NCBI GenBank assembly: GCA_038246545.1
Contig: JBBRVW010000005.1
Location: forward strand, 62,001-126,000
DNA: 64,000 bases
Source of the DNA: JBBRVW01 sp038246545
GTDB taxonomy: Bacteria > Actinomycetota > Actinomycetes > JACCUZ01
Reading direction: 5' to 3'
In this document: positions 56,339 to 64,000 of the stretch, one piece after another
Layout: every line of letters begins with the position of its first letter
How positions within the stretch are numbered: position 1 is the stretch's first letter
Position numbers and translations under genes: made by a program
Notes under the pieces: model-generated
Told to the model about the DNA's origin: nothing
Seen by the model: only the letters and a program-made list of their open reading frames with translations
Databases searched by the model: none

Positions 56339-58891
56339 TCAGCGTCCGGCCCGCCCTGGTGGTGCGCCAGAGCCCATGGTCCTGGACCGGACCAGCCGGG
56401 CGGAGCGGACGAGCGCGGCAGGTACGGCGGCGAGAAGCAGGCAGCCGAGCCAGGTACTCGCGGGCAGCGGTTCGGTGCGCAGCAGGGTGTGCAGCGGCGG
56501 CAGCACCACCGCGGCCACCTGGAGGGCGGCGGCGACTGTCGCGGCGACAGTGAGGAACGCGTTGTGCCGTGCCGCGCCGCGGTCGCGCGAGGCCAGCGCG
56601 ACACCGAGCTGGGCCAGGCCGAGCACGAGGAAGGCCGCCGTGCGGCCGTCGGCCCCGGCGTGCCGGGCGAGGACGGCGGCAAGCAGCGACACCACGGTGA
56701 TGACCGAGCCGGTCGCTGCGACCCGGGTGAGCAGCGGTCGGTCGAGCACCGCGGTTCCAGGAGGAATCGGAGGCCGGTGCAGGACGTCGGGGGAGGCAGG
56801 CTCGGCGCCCATCGCCACGCCGGGCAGGCCATGGGTGAGCATGTTGATCCACAGGATCTGGCCGGGGAGCAGCGGCACGCGGAAGCCGAGGAACGGCGCG
56901 AGGAGGACGAAGGCGACCTCGGCCAGACCCCCGCTGAGCGCGTAGCCGAGGAACCGCCGCAGGTTGTCGTGGATCCGCCGTCCTTCCTCGACCGCCCGGA
57001 CGATTGTCTCCAGACGGTCGTCGGTGAGCACCAGGTCGGCCGCCTGACGGGCCACCTCGGTGCCGCCGCGGCCCATGGCGACACCGATGTCCGCGCGGCG
57101 CAGGGCCGGCCCGTCGTTGACGCCGTCGCCGGTGACCGCCACGACCTCGCCGGCCTCCTGCCACCGGCGTACCAGCGCCAGCTTGTGCTCCGGCCGCACC
57201 CGGGCGTAGACGGCGACGCCGTCGCCGACCTCCGGGCCAAGAGGTCGGTCGCCCAGCCGGCTCGCGTCTACGACCGTACCGACGAGGCCGACCTCACGGG
57301 CGACCGTCGCCGCGGTGCCGGGCTGGTCGCCGGTCATGACGGCGAGCCGGATGCCCGCGGCGGCAAGGTCGGCGATGACGTGGGCGACCCCGGCCCGCGG
57401 CGGGTCGGTCATCGCGACCGCCCCCAGCAGTCGGAGCTGGTCCGGGAGGCGGTCGGTGCCGTCGTACGGCGCCGAGCCGTCGAGGACGGCGAGGACCCGC
57501 CGACCCGCGGCGGCCTGCTCGTGGCACCACCGCTCGGCGCGGGCGCGGGCCGCGGGGTCGTCGGCAGCGGGCAGGACCAGGGACGGTCCGCCCTTGACCA
57601 CCGACCGACGGGTCCCAGGCGTGAGACCGCGGTGCTCGGTGAGCATCCAGCCGCGGTCGCTGTCGAACGGAAGCTCGGCCAGCCGCGGGCTGTCACGCCG
57701 CACCGTGCCGGCGTCCAGGCCCGCCCGGCCGGCGAAGGCCACCAGTGCCGCTTCGGTCGGGTCACCCAGCGGCAGCCACTCGTCGTGACGGCGTTCCAGG
57801 TCGGCGTCGCTGCAGAGCAGCACGGCACCGGCCAGCTGCTGGAGGTCCGCGCCGACCGGTCGGCCGGAGCCGGCGACGACTGACCCGGTAGGGGCGTAGC
57901 CGGTTCCCGTCACGGCGTACTCGTCGGCAGGGGTCCAGGCCGCGACGACGACCATCCGGTTCTCGGTGAGGGTGCCGGTCTTGTCGGTGGCGAGCAGCGT
58001 GACCGAGCCCAGCGTCTCCACGGCGCGCAGCTCGCGTGCTATGGCCGAGTGCCGGGCCATCCGGCGTGCACCGAGCGCCAGCGACAGGGTGAGCACCGCG
58101 GGCAACGACTCGGGGACGGCAGCGACCGCCAGGCTTGCGCCCTGCAACGCCGCGTCGGTCCAGCTGAGCCCACGCAGCAGGCTCAGGGCCATCACCACAC
58201 CTGCGGCCGCCACCGCCGCGAGGGTGAGGTGCCGGCCGAGGCTGGTGAGCCTCCTTTGCAGGGGGGTCGGTCCGGGACGCGCCGACGCGACCAGCGCCGC
58301 GACCGTCCCGAGGGCGCTTGCAGCTCCGGTGGCGGTCACCACGGCTCGGCCTCGGCCACGGGTCAGGGTGGTGCCGGCCTGCACCGCGTCCCCCGAGTGC
58401 TTGCCGACGCCGCGGGACTCACCGGTGAGGGCGGACTCGTCGGCGACCAGCTGGACGCTCTCGGCGAGGTCGCCGTCGGCGGGGACCACGTCACCGGCCT
58501 CCAGCACGATCATGTCTCCCGGCACCAGGTCGCGGGCGGCGACCGTCCGGGTCGTCCCGTCGCGCAGCACCCGTGCCGTGGGCGCGGCCATCTGCCGCAG
58601 TGCCGCGACGGCGTGCTCGGCCCGCAGCTCCTGCGCCACACCCACCGCCGTGTTGAGCACGACCACCAGTGCGATCACCGCGGTGTCGGCCGCGTCACCC
58701 TGCCAGGTCGTCAGTGCCCCGGCGGCGAGGAGGAGCAGCAGCATCGGGTCGGAGAGCTGGCGCAGCGCGCGTCGTACCACGCCGAGCCTGGCCGGCACAG
58801 CCACGTCGTTCGGTCCGTGCTGGGCCAGCAGCCGAGCTGCAGTGTCGGAGCTGAGTCCCCGCCCCAGGTCCTGGTCGGCGAACGAGGTCAC
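56339..58891 (-). CDS. P2-type cation ATPase (CtpF-like)
   Basis: This 850-residue P-type ATPase has an N-terminal cation-ATPase domain (LGRGLSSDTAARLLAQHGPN), TGES at 156-159, PESLP at 260-264 in membrane helix 4, and Asp303 in DKTGT. MTDPPRAGV, GDGVNDGPAL and the C-terminal helices with ILWINMLTHGLPGVAMGAEP follow. It lacks metal-binding Cys motifs and matches the Ca2+/Na+-ATPase-like branch to which mycobacterial CtpF belongs. GTG 58891 lies four bases after the USP stop. A longer upstream frame would overlap the USP gene and is rejected. It probably exports Ca2+ or another cation under stress. Confidence 0.92.
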   Translation of the reverse strand: MTSFADQDLGRGLSSDTAARLLAQHGPNDVAVPARLGVVRRALRQLSDPMLLLLLAAGALTTWQGDAADTAVIALVVVLNTAVGVAQELRAEHAVAALRQMAAPTARVLRDGTTRTVAARDLVPGDMIVLEAGDVVPADGDLAESVQLVADESALTGESRGVGKHSGDAVQAGTTLTRGRGRAVVTATGAASALGTVAALVASARPGPTPLQRRLTSLGRHLTLAAVAAAGVVMALSLLRGLSWTDAALQGASLAVAAVPESLPAVLTLSLALGARRMARHSAIARELRAVETLGSVTLLATDKTGTLTENRMVVVAAWTPADEYAVTGTGYAPTGSVVAGSGRPVGADLQQLAGAVLLCSDADLERRHDEWLPLGDPTEAALVAFAGRAGLDAGTVRRDSPRLAELPFDSDRGWMLTEHRGLTPGTRRSVVKGGPSLVLPAADDPAARARAERWCHEQAAAGRRVLAVLDGSAPYDGTDRLPDQLRLLGAVAMTDPPRAGVAHVIADLAAAGIRLAVMTGDQPGTAATVAREVGLVGTVVDASRLGDRPLGPEVGDGVAVYARVRPEHKLALVRRWQEAGEVVAVTGDGVNDGPALRRADIGVAMGRGGTEVARQAADLVLTDDRLETIVRAVEEGRRIHDNLRRFLGYALSGGLAEVAFVLLAPFLGFRVPLLPGQILWINMLTHGLPGVAMGAEPASPDVLHRPPIPPGTAVLDRPLLTRVAATGSVITVVSLLAAVLARHAGADGRTAAFLVLGLAQLGVALASRDRGAARHNAFLTVAATVAAALQVAAVVLPPLHTLLRTEPLPASTWLGCLLLAAVPAALVRSARLVRSRTMGSGAPPGRAGR

Positions 58892-58895
58892 GACG

Positions 58896-59801
58896 TCAGC
58901 CGTCGTGCGGGCGGGGCAGCCCACCGGGAACCACGGCCACCGGCCCGGTGGCGTGGTGGAGGACGCCGTGGCTGACCGAGCCGAGGAACAGCGCCCCCAC
59001 CGGGCCGCGGCCGCGGCTGCCCACCACCAGGAGGCTGGCCAGGGCGCCGGCATCGGTGAGGGCGTGCACGGCATGGTCGTGCACGACCCGGACGTCGACC
59101 TTGACGTCCGGGTGGGTCTCCGCGAAGCCCGCCATCGACTCGGCCACGGCGAGGCGCTCCTCGTGCGCCACCAGGGCGGGGTCGTAGACCAGCGGCAGCT
59201 GCTCGTGCGGCGCGAGCCGCGCCGGGTCGGTCCACGCGTGCACGGCGACGAGCGGCTCGTCGATCTCGTCGGCGGTGTCGAACGCGAAGGCGAGGGCTGC
59301 CTGGGAGCGCGGTGAGCCGTCCACCCCGACGGCGACGCCGCTGCGCGGCAGGTCGTGGGACGGCGGTGCGGGAACGACCACGACGGGGCAGGCGGCCAAC
59401 GACACGACCTGCAGCGCCGTCGAGCCGACGAGCAGCTCGGTGAACAGACCGGCGCCGCGCGACCCGACCACCAGTCGCTCGGCCCGCCGGGACTCCTCGA
59501 TGAGGACCTCCACCGCCTGACCCTTGACGACGGCTGCCGTGACCGACAGCGCCGGGTAGGCGATGGCGAGGACCTGGACCGCCTCGTCGAGGAGGCGCTG
59601 GCCGGCCTTGCGGAGCACGAGGTCGAGATCGTGGATCCGCCGCAGGGCCGGACCGACCGGGTACATCGGTGGTTCGAGGACGTGCACCAGCCGCAGGGGC
59701 AGGTGCCGACGGTCCGCAGTAGCCGCCGCCTGCTCGATCGCGGCGCGGGCGGTGTCGGACCAGTCGACGCCGACGACGACGGAGTGGGCGTGCCCGGTCA
59801 T
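58896..59801 (-). CDS. Tandem universal stress protein
   Basis: The 301-residue protein has two USP domains, about residues 5-145 and 155-295. Both keep the ATP-binding G-x2-G-x9-G-S pattern: VGSRGAGLFTELLVGSTA and VGSRGRGPVGALFLGSVSHG. It resembles the DosR-regulon tandem USPs of mycobacteria (Rv1996/Rv2005c/Rv2623 type). It should bind ATP and modulate growth or transport under stress. ATG 59801 follows GGAGG. It is first in the USP-ATPase-STAS operon. Confidence 0.94.
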   Translation of the reverse strand: MTGHAHSVVVGVDWSDTARAAIEQAAATADRRHLPLRLVHVLEPPMYPVGPALRRIHDLDLVLRKAGQRLLDEAVQVLAIAYPALSVTAAVVKGQAVEVLIEESRRAERLVVGSRGAGLFTELLVGSTALQVVSLAACPVVVVPAPPSHDLPRSGVAVGVDGSPRSQAALAFAFDTADEIDEPLVAVHAWTDPARLAPHEQLPLVYDPALVAHEERLAVAESMAGFAETHPDVKVDVRVVHDHAVHALTDAGALASLLVVGSRGRGPVGALFLGSVSHGVLHHATGPVAVVPGGLPRPHDG

Positions 59802-60104
59802 GGGGACCTCCTCGATAGGGACCTTCTCCAGCACAGCAGCCCGGCCCGGCGCGGACGAGGGCGCAACGGGCTGCACCGCCGGGGCGAAGGTCCCCTGCGC
59901 CGGGGACCGGCGGACCCTGCCGGTCTCTGCGACACGTCCGGCACGCCCCGGCTGCTCGGTCTGGTCGCCGGGCACCAGCTCTACCCGACCCCGCTGGCGC
60001 CCCAGACCTGCCCGGTGGACCAGATGATGGCGGCGTACGACGTGTGCGCGACCGCGTCGGTAGCGTCGGGTGACGGCAGGGCACCCCGACGGAGGAGAGA
60101 AACC
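59802..60104. promoter_or_regulatory. Divergent control region (USP operon / phosphoketolase) with DosR-type box C
   Basis: This 303-base gap holds no gene. GGGGCGAAGGTCCC at 59881-59894 matches box B except for one base and lies 79-93 bases upstream of the USP start. GGGACCGGCGGACCC at 59903-59917 is a weaker neighbouring palindrome. No second strong site is seen near phosphoketolase. Confidence 0.5.
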
Positions 60105-62531
60105 GTGGCCACGACGGAGCTGGGCGCACCGGAAGCCCTGGATGAGCTCGTGGAGCGGCTGGCCCACCCCGCCGACGCCGAGGTGGCGGCGATGGACGCC
60201 TGGTGGCGGGCGAACAACTACCTCACGGTCGGCCAGATCTACCTGATGGCCAACCCGCTGCTCCGCGAGGAGCTCATTGCTGAGCACATCAAGCCGCGGC
60301 TGCTCGGCCACTGGGGCACCAGCCCCGGCCTGTCGTTCATGTACGCCCACGTCTCACGGCTGATCCAGCAGACCGGCCAGGAGGTGCTCTACCTCACCGG
60401 CCCCGGGCACGGCGGCCCGGCGCTGGTGGCCGCCGGCTACCTGGAGGGCACCTACAGCGAGATCTACCCGGATGTCACCCAGGACACCGAGGGGGTGCGA
60501 CGGCTGTTCCGTCAGTTCTCTGCACCCGGCGGCATCCCCAGCCACGTCTCGGTCACGACACCTGGGTCCATCCACGAGGGCGGCGAGCTCGGCTACGTCC
60601 TGGTGCACGCCTTCGGTGCCGTGATGGACAACCCGGACCTCGTCGCACTCGCCGTCGTCGGCGACGGGGAGGCAGAGACCGGTCCGCTCGAGGGGTCCTG
60701 GAAGGGCGTCTCCTTCCTCAACCCGGCCCGCGACGGCGCAGTGCTCCCGGTGCTGCACCTCAACGGCGCGAAGATCGCCGGTCCGACCGTCCTCGGCCGC
60801 AAGGACCCGGCCGAGGTCCGATCCCTGCTCGAGGGCCACGGCTACGACGTCATCGAGGTCGACGGCGACGACCTGCCGGGGATGCACCACCGCTTCGCGG
60901 CGGCACTGGCCCGGGCGTGGGGCGACATCCGGCGGATCCAGACCGCTGCTCGCGGCGGCGACTGGGACGGCACGCGGCCCCGGTGGCCGATGATCGTGCT
61001 GCGCACGCCGAAGGGATGGACCGGCCCGGACGTCGTCGACGGCATCCAGGTGCGCGGCACCTGGCGCGCCCACCAGGTGCCGCTGTCCGGGGTGAAGGAG
61101 AACCCGGATCACCTGCACCTGCTAGAGGACTGGCTGCGGTCCTACCGGCCCGAGGAGCTCTTCGACAACGACGGCGCGCCCACGGAGCTGGTCCGCCGGG
61201 CCAACCCCGAGGGCGACCTCCGGATGAGCGCGACGCCGCACGCCAACGGTGGCCTCCTCACCCGCGACCTCGACCTGCCGGACTTCCGCGACTACGCCGT
61301 CGACGTGCCCAGCCCGGCGTCCTCCCGCGCGGAGTCGACCCGCAAGCTCGGCGAGATGATGCGCGACATCTACCGCGCGAACCCCGACCGGTTCCGGCTC
61401 TTCTGCCCCGACGAGACGAACAGCAACCGGCTCGGCGCCGTCTTCGAGGCGTCCGACCGCGGGTTCATGGAGCGCGTCACCGACGACGACGTCGCGCTCT
61501 CCCGCGACGGACGGGTGATGGAGGTGCTGTCGGAGCACAACTGCCACGGCTGGCTGGAGGGGTACACGCTCACCGGCCGGCACGGCTGGTTCGCCACCTA
61601 CGAGGCGTTCGCGATGGTGAGCGCCTCGCAGACCATCCAGCACAGCAAGTGGCTGCAGGAGGCCGACGAGCTGCCGTGGCGCGCCGAGGTCCCGAGCCTC
61701 AACGTGCTGCTCACCTCTACTGCGTGGCGCAACGACCACAACGGCTTCAGCCACCAGGGGCCTGGCCTCATCCAGAACGTCATCACCACCCGCGGCAACA
61801 TCGGCCGGGTCTACCTCCCGCCGGACGCCAACTGCCTGATGTCGGTGGCCGACCACTGCTTCCGGTCCCGGTCCTACGTCAACCTCGTCGTCATCGACAA
61901 GCAGCCGCAGCTGCAGTGGCTGACGATGGACGAGGCGGTGGAGCACTGCGCCCGCGGCGCCGGTGTCTGGTCGTGGGCCGGCACCGACGACGGCACCGCC
62001 GACCCCGACATCGTGCTGGCCTGCGCCGGTGACGTGGTCACGATGGAGACGGTCGCCGCAGCCGACATCCTCCGCGAGCACCTGCCGCACTTCCGCACCC
62101 GCGTCGTCAACGTCGTCGACCTCATGACGCTGCCGCGGCGCAAGGACCACCCGCACGGCATGGACGAGACGCTGTTCAACGAACTGTTCACCGACCACGT
62201 CGACGTGGTGTTCGCGTTCCACGGCTACCCCGGCGCCATCCACCAGCTGGTACACGGCCGGCCGGACGCCGACCGGTTCCGGGTCCGCGGCTTCATCGAG
62301 GAGGGCACGACGACGACACCCTTCGACATGGTCGTGCGCAACCGCGCATCCCGCTACCACCTCGTCATGGACGCGCTGAACAACGCCCGCCGCACGCCGC
62401 CCGGCGCCAGCGACCTCAAGGCCTGGTGCGAGCAGCACCTCGCGGAGCACGAGGTCTACGTCGTCGAGCACCTCGAGGACATGCCGGAGGTACGCGACTG
62501 GGTGCTCGGCGACTGGGCGACGAAGGCCTAG
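60105..62531 (+). CDS. xfp: Phosphoketolase (xylulose-5-P/fructose-6-P)
   Basis: The 808-residue thiamine-diphosphate enzyme splits xylulose-5-phosphate or fructose-6-phosphate with phosphate to give acetyl-phosphate. Landmarks are WWRANNYLTVGQIYLMANPL, GHWGTSPGLSFMYAH, YLTGPGHGGPALVAA, the ThDP motif VVGDGEAETGPLEGSW, GLIQNVITTRGNIG and the C-terminal AFHGYPGAIHQLVHGR. Length fits the family (about 790-825). GTG 60105 follows GGAGGAG. Acetate kinase begins two bases after its stop, so the pair makes acetate and ATP. Confidence 0.97.
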   Translation: MATTELGAPEALDELVERLAHPADAEVAAMDAWWRANNYLTVGQIYLMANPLLREELIAEHIKPRLLGHWGTSPGLSFMYAHVSRLIQQTGQEVLYLTGPGHGGPALVAAGYLEGTYSEIYPDVTQDTEGVRRLFRQFSAPGGIPSHVSVTTPGSIHEGGELGYVLVHAFGAVMDNPDLVALAVVGDGEAETGPLEGSWKGVSFLNPARDGAVLPVLHLNGAKIAGPTVLGRKDPAEVRSLLEGHGYDVIEVDGDDLPGMHHRFAAALARAWGDIRRIQTAARGGDWDGTRPRWPMIVLRTPKGWTGPDVVDGIQVRGTWRAHQVPLSGVKENPDHLHLLEDWLRSYRPEELFDNDGAPTELVRRANPEGDLRMSATPHANGGLLTRDLDLPDFRDYAVDVPSPASSRAESTRKLGEMMRDIYRANPDRFRLFCPDETNSNRLGAVFEASDRGFMERVTDDDVALSRDGRVMEVLSEHNCHGWLEGYTLTGRHGWFATYEAFAMVSASQTIQHSKWLQEADELPWRAEVPSLNVLLTSTAWRNDHNGFSHQGPGLIQNVITTRGNIGRVYLPPDANCLMSVADHCFRSRSYVNLVVIDKQPQLQWLTMDEAVEHCARGAGVWSWAGTDDGTADPDIVLACAGDVVTMETVAAADILREHLPHFRTRVVNVVDLMTLPRRKDHPHGMDETLFNELFTDHVDVVFAFHGYPGAIHQLVHGRPDADRFRVRGFIEEGTTTTPFDMVVRNRASRYHLVMDALNNARRTPPGASDLKAWCEQHLAEHEVYVVEHLEDMPEVRDWVLGDWATKA

Positions 62532-62533
62532 GG

Positions 62534-63724
62534 GTGGCGCCTGGTCCGGTGCAGGTCCTCGTCGTCAACAGCGGCAGCTCGTCGGTCAAGCTCGCCGTCG
62601 TCGACCCGGTGTCCGGCGCCAGGTCGATGACCGCGCACGCGGAGCGGGTCGGCTCCGACGACGCCGTGGTCCACGTGCGGCGCGGCGACGACGAGGACTC
62701 CGCCTCGCCCGACGATGCCACCCACCGCGGCATCGTGGCCCACGTCCTGGGCAGCCTCACCGGCGAGGAGCGGCGGGCGCTGACCGGCGTGGGGCACCGG
62801 GTCGTGCACGGCGGCCCGCTCCTCACCGAGTCGGTCGTCGTCGACGACGCGGTCCTCGCGACGCTGCGCGACGTCGTCGGCCTCGCACCGCTGCACGTGC
62901 CGGCCAACATCGCCGGCATCGAGGCCGCCCGCCGCGAGCTTCCCGGTCTGGCCCAGGTCGCGGTCTTCGACACGGCGTTCCACCGCACGATGCCGCCGGT
63001 CGCCCACCGGTACGCGGTGCCGCAGGCCTGGTACGACGAGCACCACGTCCGCCGCTACGGCGCCCACGGCACCAGTCACCGGTACCTCGCCGGGCGCACC
63101 GCCGAGCTGTTCGGCCGTCCGACCGAAGGGCTGCGCCTGGTCACCCTGCACCTCGGCAACGGGTGCAGCGCGGCAGCGGTGCTCGACGGACGCTCGATGG
63201 ACACCACGATGGGCCTCACTCCGCTCGAGGGCCTCGTGATGGGCACCCGCAGCGGCGACGTCGACCCCAACCTCGTCGGCTACGCGTCGAAGCGGCTCGG
63301 CCTCGACGTCGACGGCGTGCTCGACGTCCTCAACCACGACAGCGGCCTGCTCGGGCTGTCCGGGCTCAGCAACGACATGCGCGTCCTGACGGAGGCGGCC
63401 GCGGACGGCTCTGCGCCGGCCAGGCTCGCCGTCGACGTGTTCTGCTACCGGGCGGCGAAGGGCGTGGCGGGGATGGTCGTTGCCCTGGGCGGGCTCGACG
63501 CGCTGGTCTTCAGCGGGGGCATTGGCGAGCACTCGGTGGAGGTGCGCAGCCTGGTCCTCGGGCACCTGGCCTTCCTGGGTCTCGCCGAGGACGAGGCCGC
63601 CAACGCCGACGACGGCGCCGGCACCGGCGGCCGGGTCAGCACCCATGACCGGCCGGTGGCCCTGGTCGTCCCGACGGACGAGGAGCTGGTGATCTCGCGC
63701 GACACCGCCGACCTGACGACCTGA
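62534..63724 (+). CDS. ackA: Acetate kinase
   Basis: This 396-residue kinase has VVNSGSSSVKLAVVD at the N-terminus, VGHRVVHGG, FDTAFHRTMPP, RRYGAHGTSHRYLAGR, LGNGCSAAAV and DALVFSGGIGEHS, all conserved in acetate kinases. It transfers phosphate from acetyl-phosphate to ADP. GTG 62534 lies two bases after phosphoketolase, showing operon coupling. It gives ATP without oxygen, fitting the stress-gene neighbourhood. Confidence 0.97.
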   Translation: MAPGPVQVLVVNSGSSSVKLAVVDPVSGARSMTAHAERVGSDDAVVHVRRGDDEDSASPDDATHRGIVAHVLGSLTGEERRALTGVGHRVVHGGPLLTESVVVDDAVLATLRDVVGLAPLHVPANIAGIEAARRELPGLAQVAVFDTAFHRTMPPVAHRYAVPQAWYDEHHVRRYGAHGTSHRYLAGRTAELFGRPTEGLRLVTLHLGNGCSAAAVLDGRSMDTTMGLTPLEGLVMGTRSGDVDPNLVGYASKRLGLDVDGVLDVLNHDSGLLGLSGLSNDMRVLTEAAADGSAPARLAVDVFCYRAAKGVAGMVVALGGLDALVFSGGIGEHSVEVRSLVLGHLAFLGLAEDEAANADDGAGTGGRVSTHDRPVALVVPTDEELVISRDTADLTT

Positions 63725-63770
63725 AGACCCGAGGTCGCCTACTGGCGGCGTGCCGGGAGGAGGCGCACGA

Positions 63771-64000
63771 ATGAAGGAGCATGAGCAGGTCGCTGCGGAG
63801 ACCGCCGGCCTGGTCAAGCGGTTCGGCCCGGTCGAGGCCGTGACGGGTGTGGACCTGGCCGTGCGACGAGGTGAGGTCGTCGGGCTGTTGGGCCCCAACG
63901 GCGCCGGCAAGACGACGATCATCCGCAGCCTGATGGGCTACCTCCGGCCGACGGCCGGGTCCGTCCGCGTCCTCGGCGGTGACGTGTCCCAGGGCGACAT
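63771..64000 (+). CDS. ABC transporter ATP-binding protein (3' end cut off by window)
   Basis: Only the first 76 or so residues are present: MKEHEQVAAETAGLVKRFGP, then VEAVTGVDLAVRRGEVVGLL and the Walker A GPNGAGKTT at about residues 45-53, followed by LMGYLRPTAGSVRVLGGDV. This is the DrrA/CcmA-like type that usually pairs with an ABC-2 permease, expected just beyond the window. ATG 63771 has GGGAGGAGG upstream. It lies 46 bases after ackA. Confidence 0.9.
   Translation, partial: MKEHEQVAAETAGLVKRFGPVEAVTGVDLAVRRGEVVGLLGPNGAGKTTIIRSLMGYLRPTAGSVRVLGGDVSQGD

Noticed and set aside
59903..59917. GGGACCGGCGGACCC as a fourth DosR box
   Set aside because: Half-sites do not fit the 14-base spacing of the other three and the region is generally G/C-rich; kept only as a note.
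1..64000. Search by eye for CRISPR arrays, transposases, integrases and phage genes
   Set aside because: None seen. The AbiEi/DUF559 cassette is the only candidate mobile unit and has no transposase.

Overview
The window is very GC-rich and densely coded. Translation starts are often GTG or TTG, and start/stop codons frequently overlap (ATGA, GTGA, TTGA). Together with a proteasome activator (Bpa), a conservon signalling operon (CvnA-D), a SigE-family sigma factor, DUF5926, DUF4446 and MshD-like acetyltransferases, this points to a chromosomal segment of an actinomycete. The order cannot be settled from the sequence alone. I see no phage, transposase, plasmid or CRISPR genes; the one candidate mobile unit is a nuclease gene bracketed by inverted repeats near 26 kb.

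Layout. 0-4.4 kb is the edge of a surface-polysaccharide locus: a cut-off polysaccharide protein, a Wzx-like flippase, an aldo/keto reductase and a glycosidase-like lipoprotein. 4.5-16.5 kb is housekeeping and metabolism: glycerophosphodiesterase, anti-sigma kinase, DUF5926, arginine deiminase, a heparinase-like protein, an acetyltransferase, an SDR, an operon for the nickel-pincer cofactor (larB-larC) coupled to a GDT1-type cation exporter, DUF4446 and prephenate dehydratase. 16.6-25.4 kb holds a membrane-lipid cluster (frameshifted yihY, lipid kinase, two PAP2 phosphatases), serS, an aldolase-like PLP enzyme, a SigE-type sigma factor with its coupled membrane partner, and a HAD phosphatase. 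25.4-26.5 kb is the repeat-bracketed AbiEi/DUF559 nuclease cassette. 26.5-35 kb holds bpa, an acetyltransferase, a PadR-controlled FtsX ABC transporter, an EAL-GAF protein and a quinone oxidoreductase.

35-41 kb is the conservon, whose kinase carries a very long disordered tail with repeated basic LF motifs. 42.8-46 kb is a TPP-riboswitch-controlled YkoE-YkoD-YkoC ECF transporter, with a perfect 20-bp hairpin and a G-quadruplex-type tract between ykoE and ykoD. 46.7-50.6 kb is a CsoR-controlled copper operon: repressor, CopZ, a secreted His-rich protein and a CopA ATPase. A tRNA-Ser(UGA) follows, then a second glycosidase paralogous to the one at 3 kb.

53.6-64 kb resembles the mycobacterial DosR dormancy regulon in content: an Acg-like nitroreductase, a STAS protein, a CtpF-like P-type ATPase, a tandem universal stress protein, phosphoketolase and acetate kinase. 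Three DosR-type GGG(A/G)C-GTCCC-like sites sit upstream of these genes. The inferred theme is survival under low oxygen or copper/nitrosative stress, with ATP from acetyl-phosphate. The window ends inside an ABC transporter ATPase gene.
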